DNA from: Asterochloris sp. CNOR1
Taxonomy: Eukaryota; Chlorophyta; Trebouxiophyceae; Trebouxiales; Trebouxiaceae
Assembly: GCA_963969365.1 (NCBI GenBank)
Contig: OZ017750.1
Location: 2,232,001 to 2,296,000, forward strand
Direction of reading: 5' to 3'
DNA length: 64,000 nucleotides
In this document: in pieces, positions 35,492-47,680 of the stretch
How positions within the stretch are numbered: position 1 is the first letter of the stretch
How the letters are laid out: each line of letters opens with the position of its first letter
The notes under the pieces: model-generated
Told to the model about the DNA's origin: nothing
Databases searched by the model: none
Seen by the model: the letters and a program-made list of their open reading frames with translations, nothing else
Program-made: the position numbers and the translations under genes

Positions 35492-36626
35492 TTACACAAA
35501 GTAGCGGGTGTTGCGTTTCTGCCTGAGGGTGAGGGCCTGCTGCTTGGCCAAAATGACAGGCTTCCACTTCAGCACATTGGAATTTCTCTGGTCGAACTGC
35601 ACACTGCGCTCTAGAAGTAGGATGGCGGCCAGGACATTGCCACGCTGCAGCTCCATGAGGCCCCAAGCCTGCAACAGCACAGCATTTAGTGTTTGCGTTT
35701 ACTGCACAGTGCATTCTGCTGCTGCCAGGCACAGTCCTGCCAGGTGCCACATGCTACACAGGGGTGGCCTGCCCTAGTGTCCAAGCAGCATGGCCAGAAG
35801 CTGGCACGCCAGGCTGGGCAGGCCCAGCAGGCACAAGCTTCTGCTGGGGCATCACTGTTTCCGCCTTGCACGCAGAGCTGAAAGCCGCAGAACTGAAAGT
35901 GATGAGAAAGCACTACCTGGCAAAGCGCTGCAGAGCTAGGGTTGAGGGTCAGGCCCCGCTGCAGCACCTCTCGTGTCTTGTCAAAGCGGGCCATTGACTG
36001 GTCGGCCAGCCGCTCCATGCGCTTCTCAAACTGCGCCCAGCTGACCCAGGCCTGCAGGAGAAGTGCGATGCTAAAGGGGGGTGTGGACACTGGGCTGTGG
36101 CATGACAGAAGGCACCCACCTCATGTGCGCCTGCAGCAGGGTTGCCCTCACGTAGATGTTTGCAGATGCTGGATCAGGAGATCCACAAGTTTTCAGCTCA
36201 GTTGCAAAGGGGTGCAGGGTTCATGCAGGAGCTGGATCGACCACGAGGTCCCAGCTCAGCAGGAGGGATGCAGGTGCTTGGCTGGTGCAGATGCTTGGCT
36301 GGCGGAATGGAAAGCAGCCAGCTGACTCTCGCCTGCAAGGGGTTCACAATGGCTGAGTGTGCACGACAGGCAGCTCATCAACAGAGGCCTACAGAGCTGC
36401 ACCGTCCATCTCAACCCACAGAGCCGGGCCTTGACCACGTCAGCTCACGCCCTGGAGGTTGCTGTGATGCGCAGACCCCAAAAATCTGGCACCTACAAGC
36501 CCAGCACACCTTTACATTTGTTGGCATCTGGGTGCAGCAGTGCTCAAAGGCCACTCTGGCCTCCTCACGCTGCAGGCGGGCAAGCTCTAGCGCCTGGGCG
36601 TACAGGGGTGCGATGCTGGGTCTCAA
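35492..36626 (-). CDS. HAT/TPR-repeat protein, HCF107/MBB1-like (3' exons)
   Basis: Helical-repeat protein of the kind that stabilises or processes organelle RNAs (HCF107 in plants, MBB1 in Chlamydomonas) by binding RNA. Supported exons on minus: near 36546-36585 (REEARVAFEHCCTQMPTNVK), near 36121-36165 (HLREGNPAAGAHE), 35940-36054 (AWVSWAQFEKRMERLADQ then REVLQRGLTLNPSSAALCQ), and 35492-35668 (AWGLMELQRGNVLAAILLLE then RSVQFDQRNSNVLKWKP), ending TRYFV and stop. Repeats carry the AW..W..FE and L.P.S....W...E signatures of HAT motifs. The spliceosomal Clf1/Crooked-neck family has similar repeats and is an alternative. The 5' end is unresolved: possible repeat-like readings occur near 37010-37490 but could not be joined. 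Family membership is inferred from repeats, not from a specific motif. Confidence 0.55.
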
Positions 36627-37597
36627 GCTGTGATCTGAAGCGCAGCCAAGCAGCCCTCAACCCGCCGGTGCCTTGCGTCCATTTTGGCGTCTCAGCATGC
36701 GCACACATGGAAGTCCCTGATGATGTTGTGATGTCAGCCTTGGCACTGGACCAACTGCATCAGAGCAGATCAGAGCTACCAACCTGCTCGCTTGTGCATG
36801 GCAGACCTTCGCAGCGAGTTCACTCCATTCTTGCTGCCCGAAGACGGCACTGCCGGGCGTAGTGACTTGTGGGCAGTGTTTGCCGCTGCCGGATTCATGC
36901 TTATGAGTTCCGAGAAATTCCGCAGCGTCAGCAGGGCACCAAGTGAAGGCCTCTTGATGCACTTCTGCAGGTTGAGGCATCAACAACGGCCCAGAGTGAG
37001 CGGCCCAGCTCAGCAGTGTTGAGCTTGTGTTGTGCACATGTTTGACCGTGCAGGTTGGACCCCCACAAAACCTCCATGCTTACGCTTCATTGAGGCGCCC
37101 TGTGCCCTGCACACGCACATGTCCAATTTGAGGATGCTGTTGTAAGTCTTCCCACGTTGCAATCCACTACAGCTGTGATGTTGGGCTGGCTGCGAGCTGA
37201 AGTTGATCTCCTGGCAAGGCAGCTGAAGGTGGCCGGCTGACATTGGAACATCAGCAGCAGCTGATTGGGTTTCCAAGCGCTAGGGCATGTCCTACATGTG
37301 CCCTGGGGGCTGTAGCAGCATGACACTAGCTGCTTGCTGCATGTGGGCCCAGCTGATGCCAATGCTGTGCAGATGTTGGGCTGGGCTGGAGCAGGCAGCC
37401 CTTCCGTAGCCATGCAGCTTAATGAAGAGCTGCACGGCCCTGCTGAAAGCACTGCTTACAACAGCATCAGCTGTGCAGCTGTCCTGCAGCATTCTTCTAG
37501 GCCCATCAGACAGCCGGCCGAAGTACTGCTACTTCTGTCCTTCTTGCTTCAAGCATTCGTACTGGTTGCGCATTTTTCAGCTTTGCTGAATAGCCAG
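36627..37597 (-). other. Unresolved 5' part of the HAT/TPR gene and spacer
   Basis: Minus frames near 36830 (EWSELAAKVCHAQAS), 37110-37180 (KTYNSILKLDMCVCRAQG) and 37390-37470 (AFSRAVQLFIKLHGYGRA) look helical and could be 5' exons of the HAT/TPR gene. I could not link them in one phase. The promoter of the divergent small mitochondrial-type gene must lie just below 37598. Confidence 0.3.
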
Positions 37598-38279
37598 ATG
37601 ATCAGAGGATTCGCCTCCAAGCACTGCATCGTGAGATATGCAGTGCAGCCGGGCTTCAAACTTCGGCAACTGCAAACCTCCACAGTAGTATATGGTTTTG
37701 GCAGCCATGCATCAGGTGAGGTCCGTCCATTGGCAGGCATGTATCCAGGGCCATTCCTGACTGCTGACCTTGGCATCAGAGTCGCCAGATATTCTGTGCT
37801 GCAGACAATGACCCAGAGGTGCTGGAGGCTGAGAAACGCAAGAACCTGTCTGGCCAGACCAAAAGCTCCATGCCAGGGCATGCACCAGGGTAAGCCCGCC
37901 CTGCTGCATCTCATTGACCTCTCGCAGGCAAGACACTTGCAGCTGTATGAATGAAACATTGTCGCTGGTGCCTGCACAGGTGGAATGAGCGGCTTGCCAG
38001 TGACTCTGAGGCAGCCGTGAAGGCTGAGAAGGTTGGCGGAAGCCCCGAGGAGCTGGTGAGTCCCTGCACCAGCTGCCTGCTATACCTCTGCTCTGCTGTG
38101 GTGCCTTCTTGCCGCCAGACTTCGGCGTGCCAAGCCCATGTGTTCTGGGCATGCAGATGGAGCACTCTGTGCGCCATATCAAGGAAGGCGGCGCAGATGC
38201 CAGCACTGCAGGCGAATCTGACCCCAAGAAGCAGGGCCAAGCCAAGCCTAGCTCAGGCAGCTCTGGGTTTGACAAATAG
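37598..38279 (+). CDS. Small conserved protein with a mitochondrial-type presequence
   Basis: Four exons with consistent phases: 37598-37715, 37805-37889, 37980-38055, 38157-38279, giving 133 residues. The first 40 residues (MIRGFASKHCIVRYAVQPGF, then KLRQLQTSTVVYGFGSHAS) are basic, hydroxylated and free of acidic residues, as in a mitochondrial targeting peptide. The mature part is hydrophilic: DNDPEVLEAEKRKNLSG, a HAPGWNERLASDSEAAVKAE core and a MEHSVRHIKEGG helix, with a Lys/Ser-rich tail to FDK. I recall the pattern DPxVLExEK...APGWNExLAxxSEAxVKA from unnamed plant and fungal proteins. Function unknown. The APGWNE block spans an intron, which supports the exon chain. Confidence 0.75.
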
Positions 38280-38402
38280 ACATGAAGTCTCCACCTGATA
38301 GAGGTGCCTGCTAGTTCGCCCCATCGTCTTCTACTGGCATGAAGCCCTTGAACGCATGACCCAATGCATGTACACTTTGTCCCCACACTTTCTGTGTGAA
38401 TT

Positions 38403-41400
38403 TCATATGACCTTCATGCCCTGCTGCCTGATGTGCCGCATGGCGGCGTACTGCACAGCAGCCGCCACCATTGCAAACCCAGCAAGCAGTTTGGGGGTGG
38501 TGTAGTCAGCCAGAAAGAGGGCAGGAAGACAGCAGGGGGTTGTGGCAACCAGCCAGACATCAGCGACCCTCTGGCGGCTCCAGAGATACTGCAGCACAAC
38601 ACGCTGATGAGGGGGCCAAACCTCTTGTAGAGCGACAGGCACAGGAAATACAGCCCAGAGGGCGATAGCACTCACCTGAACAAACAAGACATGGTTGGGG
38701 ATGGTGCCAGCAATGAGCAGGGCATTGCTCAGGAACGTCATGCGCACGGATATCGTGGACTTGAGCAGCGACTCTGGCTGCATGAACGTCGTTTCGACAA
38801 GCTGCATGCCAGACCACCCGAACAGGCCAAGGGAGGTGGCAGCAACAGGTGGGGCATAGCGTTGCTGGCTGCCTAGGCCTGGCAGTATGAGGGGGTCCTG
38901 CACAGAATGGGTCTGGGTGTGAGCAGGACACCAGGTGGCACCAGGTACAGCACTGGCCAAGGGAAGAACTTAGCAGTCAGGACCCAGCTTCACATGACAG
39001 AGCAAAGTGTCAACAAGGACACAGCCAAATGCATGCTAGTGCCTGCAGGCAGCCTCCCCAGGCGAAGGTGCTCCCCCCTGGATCAGCAGCAGTTGGGCAT
39101 GCAGGACTTCAATGTGCACCTGATCCAGCAGCAGCATGACAGGTAGGCAAAATCCCCCACCTGGTTTTGCAGCAGCAGGATATGCATGTGCCTGCCTCCA
39201 AAGGTCTCACCTGACTGAGCAGCAGCAGGATGGGGGCCAGCACCACAATGGCCGCATCCAGTGACTGGTCCAGCTTGCTGCTCAGCGCCAGGCAGCCAAG
39301 GTAGCAGGCCCCAGTGATGAGGTTGCCGGCAGTGGGTAACCAGCCCAGGCCTTGACCTGCAAGGTTCTCCATGGCCAGGCCAACGGCACCCTGCAGATGG
39401 TGAGGTCACACCCTGTTGAGGCTGGGCTGAGCCAGATACAGCAGCTCTCCGTGCCAGGCAGACACGCTGTGTCTGAGTCTGCCCCGGCAGGTTGGTTGGC
39501 ACGGCCTACCTTGAAGCCGCTGCTTTGCGGGGGCTTCCCGCCGCCCCTCAGGGGCTGCATTTGGGGCATGCAGCTGCCCAGGAAGCCTGCCGCCCTGTCC
39601 CACTGTGCTGCGTTTCCGCCGCCCCTGAAGGGCCGTGCGCTGTGCAGCGCGGGGCGGGCCTTGCCTGCTATGGCCGCCGACACCTTGAGCTTCAGGGCAA
39701 AGGCCAGCAGCAGGGCCTCTGCAGAGTATACTGCCAAGAGGGCAGCCCTGCAGGCAGCGGTGTAGGAGCTTCCGTACATCTGCGCGCTGCACATTGGAAC
39801 TGCAAGTAGCACTGCAGGAGTGAGGCTCTTGCAGGCGAGATGGCCACGCACCCTGGTGGTGGGCATGTCAACCTGCACGCAGTAAGGGTGCCTGCGCACA
39901 AGCAGACATCTGGCACGCGCCTGAAGTTATTCCTTCACGCACTGGAATGCTGCCTGGGCCCCTGGACGGCGGTGTCGAGCCCGTGACTGATGACAGCGCC
40001 GCAACCCAGCAAAACACTCCATGCCCAGCTCTTGGTTCAGACCATACCTCAAAACAATCTGCCTGAGTGCTTATCTGCTGGCTGTCTACTGTTCAACATC
40101 AAAAAAAGGAACCACCAGATTCAGGGCCTGACGGCTGCCCCTGCTGGCTGCCAGTGTGTCCCAGCAAGAGGGCAGAGTCATATGCGTCCCTGAGGCACAT
40201 TGACAAGACCCCAGCTTCTGATTGGGGCAGAAAGCACTGATAGACTTGCTTACAGACAGCCCCAAGAAGGTTGCCAAGCGCTGACATGCCCCCGCCCCCC
40301 TCCCGCCTGTGCAACTGTTCAGAATGACCTGCCAGACTGCTGAGGGGCATGACGTGGCGCCTGGGGACGAGCTCACCTGTTTGCCGCCCATCTCTCATCC
40401 TCCAGCTGGACACCAGCATCTGGGAACAGCTCCTGCGCACTTGCAGGCAGGGCGGGCAGCCCAGACGCTGCCTGCACAAAGTAGGCCACCGGGAAGGAGC
40501 CGCCCCACAAGGCGAGCATGCCTGGCAGCAGTGCAGCAGCGGCAGAGGGGTTGCGCAGCAGGGGCAGAGAGGCTGCCACCAGCAGGGTGGCTGCCAGCAC
40601 CAGCACCTGCATTGCAAGCCGCAGGAGAATGACCTTATCAACCCTGTGCCGGGGACTGACTGGGTCTCATGCAACAACCAGTTGCATGGCAGGGAGGGTC
40701 CTGCTTAAGCTGAGACAGGCAGAGTCTATCAGGGAGGCCCCAATGCACAATCAACTGGGCCCAGACAGCCGCCACCGCACCTGCAGGACGCCCTGCCGTG
40801 GAAAGAACTCCAGGGCCATGTACAGGCCCACGCAGGTCCCGCTCAGGGCAGCAAACGCCTGCACACATGAGGGCGACAAGCTGGCCACTCTCTGGTGTCC
40901 AGTCCAGGGTCCAGGGCAGGCCCCGTCGCCTTCGGTCTCAGGCAGGCTCGCAATGCTTGCTACACTCAAAGGTGCTGCCTGCCATTCTGCTGCAGGTTCT
41001 CACTGCTCAAGTCAGCCCTCCTCTCCACCCCTGATCTTGCCAGAACACTGCTCTGCTGTGCTACTGGCGGTTTGCATACGCTGCTTTGCTTCAGCAAGCA
41101 CCAGGTCATTGCTGGACAGCAAGTGTCAGGCGCAGACTCTGTTGGCGCTGAACCCTGCCCACGTGCCACAGCCTGCCAGTAGTGGACGCCCTGTCACCAG
41201 AGGCAGCGCCAGGGGCCCCGCATGCACCACTGCCACCCAAAGCAGCCAGTGCTCCTGCCGCCCCTGTGTGTTGCGTCAGCACCCGCTTCTGGCACCCTGC
41301 TCACCAGCTTCAGGCCGCTTGAGCTGGAGACACGGCCGCCCGAAGTGAGCGCCATCAGCCCTGACAGCACTGCCGCCACCAGCATCCACAGCGGCCAGTG

Positions 41401-44400
41401 CTCTCGCTGGAGCACCCCCGCGCCATACATGGACACATCATCAACCTCGTGCTCTGGGACATGCCCCTCATCCCAGATGCGCGGGCAGAGTCCGAATGGC
41501 AGGTTAGGGCATAGGGTGCCGCCCTACAGGCAGCATGTCATGGGTTTGGCCAGACACAGGCAGGCCAGATGGCAGTCCAGGGCAGAGGGCACTGCCCTGA
41601 AGGCAACATGAAAGTCAGCCTGTAAAATAGAAACAGGGCACAGGGCACGCTGGGGCAGAAGGGACACGCCCTCTAGGCGACATGGAGGGCAGGCCTGGCA
41701 AGGAGACAGCCACAGGGCCAGACACAGGTGGTGTGGGCTAATGGGTGCACAGGGCGAGCTTGCCAGACAGAGCACGCAACAGGTCAGTCTAGTTCAGCCC
41801 TGCAGTGCAGGTGACATCGCCAGACATTGTATGGCAATGGGCAGTCTGGTGCAGCAGGACAAGGCCTGCAGGCATTGTACAGAGCATACTGAGGGAGGAT
41901 GGTGGGGAAACTAGCACTGCACTGCAGGTCTGAAGTCAAGCCAGGCAGCAGCACATGCTGCAGCAGATATTTACTACACCAGGCTCACTCTGATCAGCCT
42001 GTTGCAGGCACTTCAAAAAACAGCAGGACCAGCCATTGGACCAGATGGCTTGCTGTCGGGCAGGAGAGACCTTGCCCTGGTTCCACATTGCCAGCTGCGC
42101 TGCAGGCGGCCTCACCTTGACGGGCATTGGGGGGCGCAGCAGCACAAGCAGCACCCCTGCGGCAGCTGTGACTGCCACCAGGCGCTTCGCCACAAAGGAG
42201 TGCCCAAAATGGCGGAAAATGAGGGGCTGGCAGCCTGCTGCCACCAGCAGCAGTAGCACCCCCAGCACTAGGCCCTGCAGGCAGTCACCCATGCCCAATC
42301 AGCGCACAAACCGAACAAAGGCAGCGACAGCAGCACCCAAATATCAGGCCATATAGGGCATGTGCCAGATGGAGGCATGTGCTGCTCATCTAGAAACTTG
42401 ACCTGGGGACAGGCAGCATTCACATGTTTGCCTTTCCAAGAGCAGGCTTTGAGTGAGATGCAGAGGTTGCAGACTGCCTCAGTCTGATCGTTGCCATCTG
42501 CAGCTGCCAGAGGCCCACCTCTGCAGGCCGGCTCCCTATCTGCCACTGCAGAAGATCAAAAACGGCAAAGCGCGCATAGGTGACTGCAGCTGCAATGGAG
42601 ACTGCATGCGCTGCGCCCTGCCACGGCGCCATGCGGCGCTGCTGAGGGCGGTTGCTGGCTAGCAGCAGGGGTGGCGAGGCAGCTAGGACATACGCTAGCA
42701 CTGGGTTGGCCAGGCGAGCCTGCACAGGGCGTGGGTTGGGCTGGTGCAAGCTTGAGAAAGGCCCTTGCAACCACCTACACAAAGTTGGCAACACCTGTCT
42801 CACAAGCAGTCATGCTGGCCAGTAGGGCTGTGTTTACATGTTGATGCTCCAACAAGTTTCAGGTATAGTTGGGCTCCAGCCAGGTAGCTGCAAGCACTCA
42901 ATAACTGGATGCCTGATGGTTCAAAGCTTACCTCAGGCAACAGCAGCATGGCCAGTTTGGCTGCAAACATACACTGCAGCAGCCAGGTGGTGGTGCGGCC
43001 AACGGTTTTGGCCTCGGCCAGGCGAGATGCCAGCAGGACGCCCAGGCCAGACGTCAGCACCACCAAGTATGCTGGATAGGCTTCCACCCAGCCCTCCTCC
43101 ACCTCACCAGCATACAAGTGCTCCTCCAGGAAGGTGAGCAGCAGGGCCTGCACAGAAGAAGGCATTGTTGCCGGTGTCCGAGTCGGCAGCAGAGCTGGTG
43201 GTAGAACAGGTACACCGCCAATTGCTGTGCAATTGTGACTGATGCTGTGGTCAGCCGCAAAGGCTGCAGGTGGGTCATGAGAGGTGTGCAGCATCAGCAA
43301 GTGGCTCCTCAGCAGGGCCTGCCAACATGCCCTCATGTGTGTCTAGACTAGTCCTGCGAGAGACATTCAACATGGTAAAGGTGAGCGACAGAGAGACTTG
43401 TTCAGTGCAATGTGCCAGGCCGCCTAGGCAACAGGAAGTATGAGACTGCAGGCTACAAATGGGTGCTGCAAGGGAAGTGGCATGTACATATCCTGATGAA
43501 CAAGCAACACAGCCTTTTGTTTCGTACTGTTTGGAGGAATGCTTGGTGTGAACCGCTAAGACAGCCTTACAGCCAGACACTAACAGATGTTGCTGCAGTC
43601 AAGCAAGCAATTCTGAAGGCTTGCCTGCGTCACCAGGAATGCGTTGGTGAAGCCTTGGCTGCTGCGGGCCAGGATCAAGCCTGGCAGGACAGTCGCGGGC
43701 ACCATCGCGGCAAAGATGAGCCTACAGAGCGCTCTCAGCTGCATGCCCTCCAGCTGCACATTCAGGGCCCAAAAGTGGTGGTGCAGGAACCAAGCTCCTG
43801 TGGCAAGTGCGCCCACCTGCAGAATACAAGGAAAGCCTGTGACCATCTGAGCTGTGATACTCTGGGTGCTTGAGCAACGCTTGGACGGCAGGCTTCAACA
43901 CTGAAGTAAAGAGAAGTGAATAGAACGGACACAGGCGCAGGACATGCCATTGGAGAACCTGCACTGCTGCCTGCCTGCAGAGCCGAGAGGGCTCCCCCAT
44001 GTGCTTGTCACCCACCCTTATGCGGCCCTGCCACAAGGCAGGGCTCTGGAGATTTGCCAAGACCATGGAGTGGCTGCACAAGTAAAACAATACTTGCACT
44101 GTCCGCAACTTCCAGCCGCCGAGAGCTGATGCACATTGAGGCGTGAACAAGCAAGTGCCTCAAGGCAACAGGAGCCACAAGGCAGAGCACTGGCAGTTAA
44201 CGCTCAGGCCCCACCACAAACATGCAGTAGTAGCGCAGCTCTCTGCCCTCATAAAACATGGCCAGCCCTGTGGCTGCCAGCATGGGGGCTGGCATAATGT
44301 GCAGGGGCAGCCCAGCTGCCAGGCCGCCAGCAGTAGCGCTGCACACAAGGGCAGCTCCTGTTGTCGTCCTGCCAAGCTCGTCCCCCAGCATGCCTGTAGG

Positions 44401-47253
44401 CGGCAGAAGCCTGGTGGGGCCACTTCATGCAGGCAGCTGCATTAGCTCAGAAGGCGGGAAACGCTTCATGATAGCAAGCTTGTCACACCAAGACCATGAC
44501 GCCATGCAGAAGATTTTTGGCCTGGGTCAGATACAGCTGCCTGTGCACGCCAAGCCATGAGGCAACCAGAAAGTCCGCCACCCACATATCTGCCTGCTCC
44601 TTACAAGAAGGCACAACAGTTGCCGCGGCCTAGGCGGCGGTGCTCAGGCCAGCTTGCTGAAAGTCAGCACCTGCCTGATGCGCACCATAAACGCAGCTGC
44701 AGTGGCCATAGCAGCGCGACTCTCAGCTCCTTGTGAGCCCACCTGCCTGGTGCACCACAAATACTGCAGCTGCAATGGCCAAAGCGGCAGTGACTGCCAG
44801 GTAGCTCCATGGCGGGTGCAGGGGAATGTACTGCCCGAAAGCTCTGAAGATGACCCGCCCCTCGAGGCCGGCGAGCGTGCTGGCCAGTGCCAGCAGCAGC
44901 AGGATGCTACGCCAGGCCTGCTGACTCCTCTCTGAGCCTGGCAGCCACCAAAGGCCGCTCTGCAGCAGCAGGGCGGGTAAGGCTCAGTCCTGCCTTGTAC
45001 ATGCTGTACAGGTGTGCACCTCAGGGCACTGCTCAGGCATGCCTAACCCCCATGCTGTGTCTCAGCAGCTGGCAAAGGCGTGAGTCACACTGGGGGGCTG
45101 GCCACCTGTCTGTCTGACGCTGGGAAGCCGCTGGGCTGGCAGGCATCAGGGGCCTGAGTGCACGGAGCAAGCAAGGTGGCAATGCAACAACATGCTTGCC
45201 GACCTCGGGCTGGCTCCCTCCAGCAGAGGCTGATCAGTATGTCTGCAGGCCAGCAGGGCTGCAGCATGCTGCTCACAGACAGTTGGGAAGGACACTGGGG
45301 CCCTGAAGTCCAGCAGCAGGCTCCTGGACAAGTTGCTGGCAGGTATCTCATGACAGCGTCAATTGTTGCAGCTCAGAGACAGTCAAGCACAGAGTGCTCC
45401 AGGTTCCCATTCAAGCTTACCGGCAGCACTGTGAGAAACAGCAGGGGCCCAGAGCCCAGCAGCAGCAGGCTCCAGAAGTGGACCCAGTGCCCCAGCATGC
45501 TGATGTGGGAGGCCAGGTACAGCAGCGCTGGCATGCCAACTGTCAGCACTGCTGCAATGCAGCCCTCCAGGGCACCCTGCACCTGAGTGCCGGTGCCCTT
45601 GCCACCTGCATGGGGGCAGCAGCCCAGGATGCATGGTCTTCTGGCCATCTGTGATGAGGCAGCACTGCAGTGAAGAGTTTGCTGCCCTTCACTGCGACAG
45701 TACATCCATCTACATAGAATACTGGTGCATCAGCTGTCTCGTGCTCAGAGCGTTGGGTTGCCGAGGCAGTGCACACGTCAACAGACTGGTGTGCAATCTG
45801 GCTTGCAGAATGAGCTGGCTTGCCTGTTGCAACACTTGGCTTGATGGCATGGAACGACGATGGCAGCGGCAGGGCACAAAGGTAGTAGAGAACACAGAGA
45901 ACTGGTGCCAGGTAGAAGGGAGCCGCAGTAGCGCCCACAGCACTGACCAAGCCATACCTGCAGAATGATCATCAGCTGCTGCAACAGCAGTCAAACAACC
46001 CAACAACAAAGCACAGCAAATGCATCTACAGGTGCTAGAGGCTGACCGCTGACAGAGACATGCTGAAGCAGTGACTCACGTATCCAGAACAGCTGCCACT
46101 GGGAGGCAGCAGCCCAGCACCAGCTTCTCAAATGCCAGCACCACCACTGGGTACTGCACCTGGACCCACTTGAACTGCAGCGTGGCCCAGACGCCTGCAG
46201 GAAACAACACCTGGGTTGTGCTTGGGCTCACAGCATGCAAGCATTCCAACATGAATGAGCTTGGGCAGACTGCTCTGATGTACTGACGCCGGGATCCCTG
46301 GTCCAGCTTCACAAATACGTCCCAGAGGTAGCTGACTGCTGTCAGGCACCGCCACAAAGCCTGCTGCAGGCACAGATAGATTTAGGAGCTGTGCCGTGCC
46401 TGACCTGTCAGGAATAGTGTGATGGCTGACACAAAGGCCACACACAGCGACAGCAGGGCTGGGATGGTAGGGCTGAAGGCCAGCACTGAAATGATCGTGC
46501 TGAGGTTGACTGCGCCCATCGTGAGCCACACTGCTCCCAGGGCACCCTCCCGCACTCGCAGAGCGTCCAACAGGTAGGCTGCCACAGTGCCCACCTGCAC
46601 CAAGGATTTGCAATTTGTTCTGTTGATGTTTGGTTTGCCAGTGTTGAGTGCACAAGGGTGCTTGAGCCGCCTGCACCAGCATGCAGCTCAGCAGGTCAGC
46701 TAGCCTTGCCAGCACTGACTTTCCTTGGTGCTCACCGCCCACCTCACTGGCAGGCAGCTCAGGAGGTAAGCCAGCCTTGTCATTGCTGTATCGGCTGATG
46801 CTGGGTGCCCAGAGTTTGCAGTGCCACAGCGCCCGGTTGCACAAAATGCAGCACCAGCATGCAGGCCACGAAGCTCTCCAGAAGCGCTGGCTGCAGAGTT
46901 CAGCAAGCTCCAATACTGCCAAGTGCAAGCTGCCAAGGTGTTCAACTGTGATGCTGTCGTGCACTGCCGTGCAGCTCAACAGCAGTGCTAGCATCTGGTG
47001 CTTTTGATGCTTCATGCTGATCATGTGTGCACAGGCCGGTGTATCACGAATACTGAAAGGCTAATGTCAAATGGCAAGCTTTGATGTGGCCTGGGCCAGT
47101 CCAGCGGTCCCAGACAGGACGCACCAGGATGATTCCCATAGACACCGTGCCTCCAAAGCCTGTCACCACTGTCAGGCATGGCACCAACGCTGCAGCGATC
47201 CGGCTGTTGTGCTGGACGCGATTTGCCTGAAACCTCCCTGATGCAGCAGCCAT
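38403..47253 (-). CDS. NO EXINE FORMATION 1 (NEF1)-like multi-pass membrane protein
   Basis: Large polytopic membrane protein; the Arabidopsis homologue is plastid-associated and needed for pollen exine and lipid homeostasis. Start ATG 47253 (MAAASGRFQANRVQ, then HNSRIAAALVPCLTVVTGFG); stop at 38403. Blocks matching NEF1 in order: VWATLQFKWVQVQYPVVVLA (46150), GALEGCIAAVLTVGMPALLY (45560), RAFGQYIPLHPPWSYLAVTA (44830), GAWFLHHHFWALNVQLEGMQ (43770), AYLVVLTSGLGVLLASRLAE (43060), QPLIFRHFGHSFVAKRLVAV (42220), EVDDVSMYGAGVLQREHWPL (41430), GTCVGLYMALEFFPRQGVLQ (40800), GLGWLPTAGNLITGACYLGC (39330), AIVVLAPILLLLSQ (39230), and a C-terminus LLAGFAMVAAAVQYAAMRHI ending QGMKVI. About 15-20 exons, many with GTGAG donors. 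Roughly a dozen or more membrane helices. The function cannot be pollen-specific here; a plastid lipid or cell-wall role is inference. Confidence 0.88.
41507..41700. repeat. Three 73-bp tandem repeats in a NEF1-like gene intron
   Basis: Units begin near 41507, 41580 and 41653 with GGGCA-(T/G)AGGG, share a GCCCT...AGGC..CATG core, and the second and third also share (A)GTCAGCCTG / GGCAGGCCTG ends. The spacing is constant at 73 bp. They lie in the intron upstream of the EVDDVSMYGAG exon. Confidence 0.75.
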
Positions 47254-47680
47254 TCAGACTGCCTCTCCTCAGGCCATCACAGCCTTGCTGATCACCACAT
47301 GGCTTCAGAGCTGCAATCGCTCCATGTTTCTGGGTGCCTTTGCCAATGCCTACCTGTCTATACCACAAATCACTGACCAGAGGGGCGGTCTGGATCTTGC
47401 GTTTGCAGCCAAGCTGGCCATCTCAAAAATCAGGTGTGGCGTAGCTGGCGTTAGGTCCTTGGCCTTTTTTCGATACACCAGGGGAGAGACAGAGGAGACA
47501 CGGCGAACCCCCTTGTAGTGCTTCAGCCTTGCAGGAAACCAAATATGGGGCATGGTCCTCTCTTACTGGTACTGACAACACAACACAGTTGCACTCAGCA
47601 AATGATGTCCCACAGATACAGACTGCCTGGGACATTTGCTGTCACCATTCAGCACAGCCCATCAGCAGGAGGCCAGGAAG
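47254..47680. other. Spacer upstream of the NEF1-like start codon
   Basis: 427 bp between the NEF1-like ATG and the probable end of the next minus-strand gene. It should contain the NEF1-like promoter. A T-tract (CTTTTTTCG) is at about 47463. No gene seen. Confidence 0.45.

Noticed and set aside
40518-41348. A 276-codon plus-strand frame
   Set aside because: It overlaps membrane exons of the NEF1-like gene on minus and shows no family features.
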